Source: Evernia prunastri
Taxonomy: Eukaryota; Ascomycota; Lecanoromycetes; Lecanorales; Parmeliaceae
NCBI GenBank assembly: GCA_003184365.1
Contig: NKYR01000014.1
Coordinates: forward strand, 62,001 to 126,000
Direction of reading: 5' to 3'
Length of the DNA: 64,000 bases
Below are positions 58,984 to 64,000 of this stretch, in pieces. The position numbers and the translations under genes are program-made. The notes below the pieces were generated by a model that had not been told where the DNA came from, made no database searches, and was given only the letters and a program-made list of their open reading frames with translations. The stretch's first letter is position 1, and every line of letters starts with the position of its first letter.

Positions 58984-61773
58984 TCCAAATCTCAGACCAA
59001 CAATTCATGCATGAGTGTTCTCGGAGCATGAGACCATCTCAAAGCACGTTGCTGGGTCCGAGACGTCGGAAGTTACCGCTGATATCTTCTCCGTAGGAAA
59101 CTGTAGACCAATAACTTGCGGGTGGCTTGAGAGATCGTGGTGTTCGACCGGAAATTTTTTGGGTAGATGGAGTGTGACGGAACGGATCAGTGGAAGATTT
59201 TGTAGGTGGGTGGGATTTGGAAGACGAGAGATGGACGGAACATGCGCGAGACCAGAGCATGTGTTAAGACTGAAATTCAATGCTACTGTAATTTGCTATC
59301 TTTAACCGGCCTTTTGACTCAAAAAATCTATTGCAAAGTCAGCTACTCGAAAGGGTAGGAGTTTGATCATTGCTTACAGTTTCTTACTCCAGCCATCGAT
59401 CTGATGCTCATGCTCTGACAAAACCTGTCTCTGCTCGACTTCCAACCACCCCTATAGACCGAACCAAACCGCACACTCCATCTCTAGACGATAATGAGAT
59501 CTCTAACCAGAAGTCCATCAACCACACGGGCCCCAGGAAAATTGCTCATTGAGTGATAGAGTTCTGTAGTTTCAGTCATTTAGCATAGGTCTGTAATGTG
59601 GTAAGGGCAGCTGAATGTCTTCACCCACCTATCTGGTTGAGTGTCAAAGAATACCATCTCAACGACCACGTCTCGGTCTCCGAACCACCTTTTATGACAA
59701 TCACGTACATGGCCTCCCTTTCTTCGCCAAAGACAGAGTATTTGGAAGCCTTTAATGAAATTTCAGTATATGGCCAACTGTATGAATCTCTTTTGGTGAA
59801 GAGAAGGGGAGTGGGTCTTTTTACCAACTCTTGGAACAGCCAAGCTCCAGTAATCGTGTTATTGTTGAGATACAGCCCATAAAACATGTGTTGATTGACG
59901 CAGTGTCGGCGGAGCTGAGCGCTGATGTCTGCGTAGAAGAAGCTTACCCATTCTCTGATCGTACTCATGTTGTTGAATGCAGATATCCAGATAAAATGTC
60001 CTGGCCTTGCCAAGATAGAAGTTGACGACCGTTACTTCGTGAGGTGAAGTCGAGTTTGAAAGATACGAGTTGAGAGGCGATCAATACAAATCAATACAAA
60101 ATGTCAATGATGTGGGCTCTCAGAATCTCAAAACCTGAGGGAACTTTACCTTGGTCGGTGTGCCTCAAAAATCATCTGCACCTGCCAGTCACTTTTAAGC
60201 GTCTCGCGCGATGTGTTATGGGAAACTGCTCTGGTGAACGCCAACATGGTTTCGAGCATTCTTGCCATCGACTCTCGTCTAACGCCACCTAGCATCATTG
60301 CAACTTCCTCAATACAGGCCTTTCGCCTTCTTCCTGACCGCAAAGCCAGTAGGGGATTTTCTGGTCGGGTACTCCATCAATCGCTCTTTCCGAGTTTTTA
60401 CACATCTGAAAACATTGGAATTGAGTAGCGTCCGACGTCACTTTAGGAACGCGAACTAGTTGACATGGTGAGCCAGAACCTGTCTGGACCTCAGCATCGA
60501 TGATACGCTGTCGTCGTCGATCCAGTGTTTATCAACGCTGTCTCGTCGATACAGGATTATGGTTTTTCTTGGGCACTCTCTTCCTGCAGTCTTCCGTGAG
60601 GAGGTGAAGCCTGATTGATTGATTAACCGTCCATACCGGCATGGCGCTCTTGCCGAGTGACGCCGTAGCGGACAAGGTACAAAACTCTTTTCCAAGCTCG
60701 AGGACTTAGCACCGATGGTTGTGGCTTTTATGGGCTTACGTCCTGTGGAAGAAGAAGCCCATCAGAAAAACTAGATTGTTGACCAGTTGATTTAGTACTT
60801 CCAATGCAAGTGAAGGGGTTGAGCAATGGCTCATCCATGACTCTGTTGGCTACACTACTTTAAGGAGGAGAAGAAGTACCTTGGGCCAAGGCTACTAGTC
60901 CCGTACTCTAATTCCGGTAGGGCTGACTGCCACATCTTCCACTTCCACTGGACCAGCCATTCTACCAGTGTTGTTCCTACCTTAGCCGTGGACTGGCTCC
61001 CAGAAGCTCCGAGTAACGATTGGCGCGCACTGTTGCAAAAGTCGTCCATCTCAAAATCGCTCATCGCTGTGCCCCGCATCTATGTCATCAAACCATTGTT
61101 CAATCTGGCTGCGGGTCCCCCTTGGACAGTCCCCCTACAATACTCGGTAGCTAGCTGCAGAACTCGGTGGCAACCTTTTGAGAGAGGCTTGCTTGTTTGC
61201 TAGGTAGGTAGGTGTGGTGCTCTACAGCGATGAGCTCATCAAATGATCGGCCACTTGACTAACATCTTCCTCCAGTCCGCTTCGTAGTATCGGATCTTGG
61301 TTTCATGTGGGCAATTGTTGTCGTGCGTGACGAGAGCACAGCATCCATGGAATCTGACACTCTTCGATATCATCATGACCAAGCATTGCAGCAAACCCCC
61401 ATGTACGAGACCAGTCCTGCAGCCGAACGATTGCCGCTTCCTCGCTAGAAAAAATCTCGTCTTGGACTGAGGTACCTAGGCTTACGCAAGGGTGGGAAAA
61501 GAGCGAAGGCACGTCATATTCTGTCTGCAACAGTAGTGGTATACTCGACGGTATCCATATTGACATATGGTGAAGGAATGGTGATGATGTAAAAGGTCTC
61601 GGACAAGTGAGGAGAACCTGTCCTGCCTGTCTCATAGTGCATGGTTGATTGGCTAATTCAGGAAGGTGATAGACTCCAACATGCACCATTGATTTTGATA
61701 TGCAGCTACTCTTATGGGCTTAAGGTATGGCTTAGCAATGGATAGGCGCGATTTCCCACCAACTTTCAATAAA
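58984..61773. other. Gene-poor spacer
   Basis: About 2.8 kb with only short frames. Minus 59621-60013 (130 codons) and minus 61303-61689 (128 codons) have protein-like composition but no recognised domain and no obvious exon partners. They could be remnants of decayed genes. Confidence 0.45.
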
Positions 61774-61875
61774 GTGGAGGCTAAAGTACTTAAAGTAAAG
61801 CTTATCGCGCGGATGGTACGGGACGGAGACTGTTCCGAAGGAGACTAAAGTACTTAAATACCTTACTTTACCCTC
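61774..61875. repeat. Short repeats upstream of the protease-like gene
   Basis: GGAGGCTAAAGTACTTAAAGTAAAG at about 61775 and GGAGACTAAAGTACTTAAA at about 61843 are direct repeats. The following TACTTTACCCTCC is an inverted partner of the first copy. The set lies 50-150 bp before the ATG at 61929, so it may be promoter-located binding sites or a small foldback remnant. Confidence 0.55.
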
Positions 61876-61928
61876 CAAGACTTCTGCTGGCATTCTTCCA
61901 TCAGTATCTTGCAATCCCTCTTCAAATC

Positions 61929-63197
61929 ATGTTGTTGTCTGACACATTCTTTTCCGGTGTTTTTTGCCTTCTGGCTGTTAAAGCTGCGGCTTCGGCCTCT
62001 AACAATACTGACTGTGGCTCACTTCCCTCTTATGCTCCAGATGCCATCTCACGCTTTATCCCTTATGCCAATTCTGCCATAAATCCAGGTCTCGCGTACG
62101 ATGTCGCCTTCAATTTCTCAGTTACAACCTCCCATTCGCCAGAGGTATACAACTTTACTGCCTCAATGGATACAGGCTCCACAGGCGTCACAATTGGAGC
62201 CAAACAGTTGGGCCTTTCCCTCAACTACCTGAGTCAGTTCCAACCCGGCAGCGAATTCCTGAGCAGCAGTGGCGTCTTCTGGGAAGGCTACTGGATCAAC
62301 GCCAGCGCCGTGAACATCACCTTTACCGACGCAAACGTGATCGCCAAAGTCCCCATCCTCGCTGTCACCAACACGAGCATCTGCGGCAACTTCAAGAACG
62401 GCACTTGCGAAGAGGCCAGCAAGTCGAACATCACCCAATGGCCCACGCACATCCGTTACCTAGGCGTCGGTTTCGGTCGATGGAGCGCCGAGCAGCCGGC
62501 CGGAACCCCTGACAAGGTCCCCTTGACCAACGTCGCCTTCGTGGACGGTGAGCCGGTGCCCGAGGGCGCGATGCACGTTGGCTATGTTATCAACGCCACC
62601 GGTGTCGAGATTGGCCTGACTTCCAAGAATACGCAGGGTTTCGCAAGCGCGAAGCTGGGATTCACCCCAGGATCTCCAGCGCCGCGCGACTGGGCACAGG
62701 TGAACATGACTCTTGCCGTGGATGACTCGCACTGGAATGACGGCTCCGCGCTCTTCGATACCGGCATCGACCAGTCGTATATCAGAGTCGACCAAGAAAC
62801 GACGAGCCAGCTTCATAAGACGCAGATATACGACCGTGGGAGGAATCATTCCGTGCTCACGCCCGAGAGTAAAGTCCACATGCGCATCGGCAATGCTCCC
62901 AGTTTCATTGCTTACTATAACGTTACCGTCGGGGACAGTAACAACACCGTGAGACCTTACCGAGGAGAGTTCAGGACTGAGCGAGCGTCTGTGCCCGCGT
63001 TTTTGAATACTGGGAGGTTTTTCTACAGAGGGTTTGATGTGTTCTTTGATGCGGAGTGTGGTTGGTTTGGGCTGAGGTGGAAGGGAGAGGCCGAAGATCA
63101 AGATGGGGGACTGTATTCGACAAGCACCTACCTTACGAGCCAAGGCGTGTACCCAGAAACGATCCAGACATCGTTGGTACCTGATTACCAAGCTTGA
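61929..63197 (+). CDS. Secreted aspartyl-protease-like protein
   Basis: Single exon, 422 aa. A signal peptide (about residues 1-23) is followed by a pepsin-type bilobal fold. The first catalytic motif is MDTGSTG (Asp81), the second FDTGID (Asp277), about 196 residues later, which is normal spacing. Around them are typical strands (YDVAFNFSV, YLGVGFG, AKLGFTPGS, FLNTGRFFYRGFDVFFD). Many N-glycosylation sites (NNT, NFS, NIT, NAT, NHS) fit secretion. The residue after the second DTG is Ile instead of the usual Ser/Thr, so activity may be reduced or altered. No GPI tail or propeptide cleavage motif is clear. Belongs to the A1-type aspartic peptidase superfamily; whether it is an active protease is uncertain. 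Confidence 0.88.
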   Translation: MLLSDTFFSGVFCLLAVKAAASASNNTDCGSLPSYAPDAISRFIPYANSAINPGLAYDVAFNFSVTTSHSPEVYNFTASMDTGSTGVTIGAKQLGLSLNYLSQFQPGSEFLSSSGVFWEGYWINASAVNITFTDANVIAKVPILAVTNTSICGNFKNGTCEEASKSNITQWPTHIRYLGVGFGRWSAEQPAGTPDKVPLTNVAFVDGEPVPEGAMHVGYVINATGVEIGLTSKNTQGFASAKLGFTPGSPAPRDWAQVNMTLAVDDSHWNDGSALFDTGIDQSYIRVDQETTSQLHKTQIYDRGRNHSVLTPESKVHMRIGNAPSFIAYYNVTVGDSNNTVRPYRGEFRTERASVPAFLNTGRFFYRGFDVFFDAECGWFGLRWKGEAEDQDGGLYSTSTYLTSQGVYPETIQTSLVPDYQA

Positions 63198-63888
63198 ATA
63201 GTGGTATCCACGATAGCCATTCATACATGGTATATAATACAAATTTCCCCATTCTCCACCAGTCGAAGATTCTTATCCAGGGACATCTACCGCGAGAATA
63301 AGAAAGTGTCGCAGCGTGTTTGGAAGCAGGTCAGCGGGGCCTTGGCCGTACCTGCTGGACAGCGCCTCCTCCAAGTACACTACGATTAAACAGACATAGG
63401 CACTTGCTTGTTGCTAATGGTCCACAAGTATCTAGCTGCATCTACAAATTGGGAAGCAGACAAATATTTGAATTAAAGGGTAGGATCCGTCAATATGTCC
63501 ACCTGCTTGGGTATGATTCAGGTCATTTCCGCAAAAAGACAGACTGAAAAATGAAGACGGCGGAAAGTCTCCGACAAGCATCTACGCTTGTCCGTAGGTG
63601 CTTTTTTGGCAATATTGATCCTGAGTGCCCTGTTGTTTTGAAGACTGCAGGAAGCCGCATTGTGCGTTTGCTTGGGACAAAGAAAGAATCTTTATCCTCA
63701 ACAGTTTCATGGGAAGTCTCAGCATCCTGGTCCCTTCCGCATTTCCGCTTGTTCAACTATAAGCAAAGCATCTGCTCTTACACTCATCAACCTCGCCTCC
63801 CTCCTCAATCTACCAAAACAGCGCAACTAAAAATCTGTTCAAGCCCGACCGGCGAACCTCTTCTAGAGTAATCATCAGGCCCTATATC
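63198..63888. other. Spacer after protease-like gene
   Basis: About 690 bp. One plus-strand frame (63551-63871, 106 codons) shows no recognisable feature. The final 150 bp are C/T-rich and could be the leader of the next gene. Confidence 0.5.
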
Positions 63889-64000
63889 ATGCGCTTCATC
63901 ATTAAACTCGCCATGGAAGCGGTCAGCCTAGTAGCTGCCGCTTACCTCTATTATTACTCCACCCACCAGCACTCCCTCAGCACTCGCCTGTCCAATCTAG
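63889..64000 (+). CDS. Possible start of a gene running off the window
   Basis: An ATG at 63889 opens a frame that stays open to the window end. The predicted start MRFIIKLAMEAVSLVAAAYL has a hydrophobic, signal-anchor-like segment followed by YYYSTHQHS. Only 37 codons are visible, so this is a weak call. Confidence 0.3.
   Translation, partial: MRFIIKLAMEAVSLVAAAYLYYYSTHQHSLSTRLSNL

Overview
The window is nuclear DNA of a filamentous ascomycete (Pezizomycotina, possibly Dothideomycetes; the class is inference). The evidence is short introns of 46-150 nt with GT-AG ends and CTRAC-like branch sites, fungal forms of ORC5, GLT1, HSF1, CNS1, CWC27 and SSA-type HSP70, fungal CorA-like and secreted proteins, and no operons.

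Layout. 0-17.4 kb is gene-poor. It holds an exact 173-bp direct repeat next to assembly Ns, two full-length paralogous C2H2 zinc-finger genes on the minus strand (about 2.6-5.3 kb and 10.1-12.7 kb) separated by about 5 kb of non-coding or decayed sequence, and a structured inverted-repeat element at 16.0-17.3 kb that ends about 120 bp before ORC5. 17.4-25.4 kb carries ORC5 (+), a dispersed repeat copy, an ankyrin-repeat gene (+) and a CorA-like transporter (-). 25.4-27.8 kb is C-rich, simple-sequence DNA. 27.8-34.4 kb is the five-exon gene for NAD(P)H-type glutamate synthase (GLT1, -).

36.5-47.1 kb is a protein-folding neighbourhood: CNS1/TTC4 co-chaperone (-) and cytosolic HSP70 (+) share a 605-bp divergent promoter with heat-shock elements, HSP70 converges on HSF1 (-), and the spliceosomal cyclophilin CWC27 (-) follows. 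47-64 kb holds a secreted/membrane protein of unknown function (+), a second copy of the dispersed repeat, an unknown two-exon fungal protein (+), a small secreted protein (-), a secreted aspartyl-protease-like protein (+), and several gene-poor spacers.

Most genes are independent housekeeping or secreted-protein genes. The clearest functional relationship is HSF1, HSP70 and CNS1. The least explained features are the nested inverted-repeat element, the C2H2 paralogue pair and the 20.1/51.8 kb repeat family. I found no evidence for CRISPR, rRNA, an intact tRNA, or an obviously new multi-gene system. All splice sites were inferred by eye from frame, phase and consensus.
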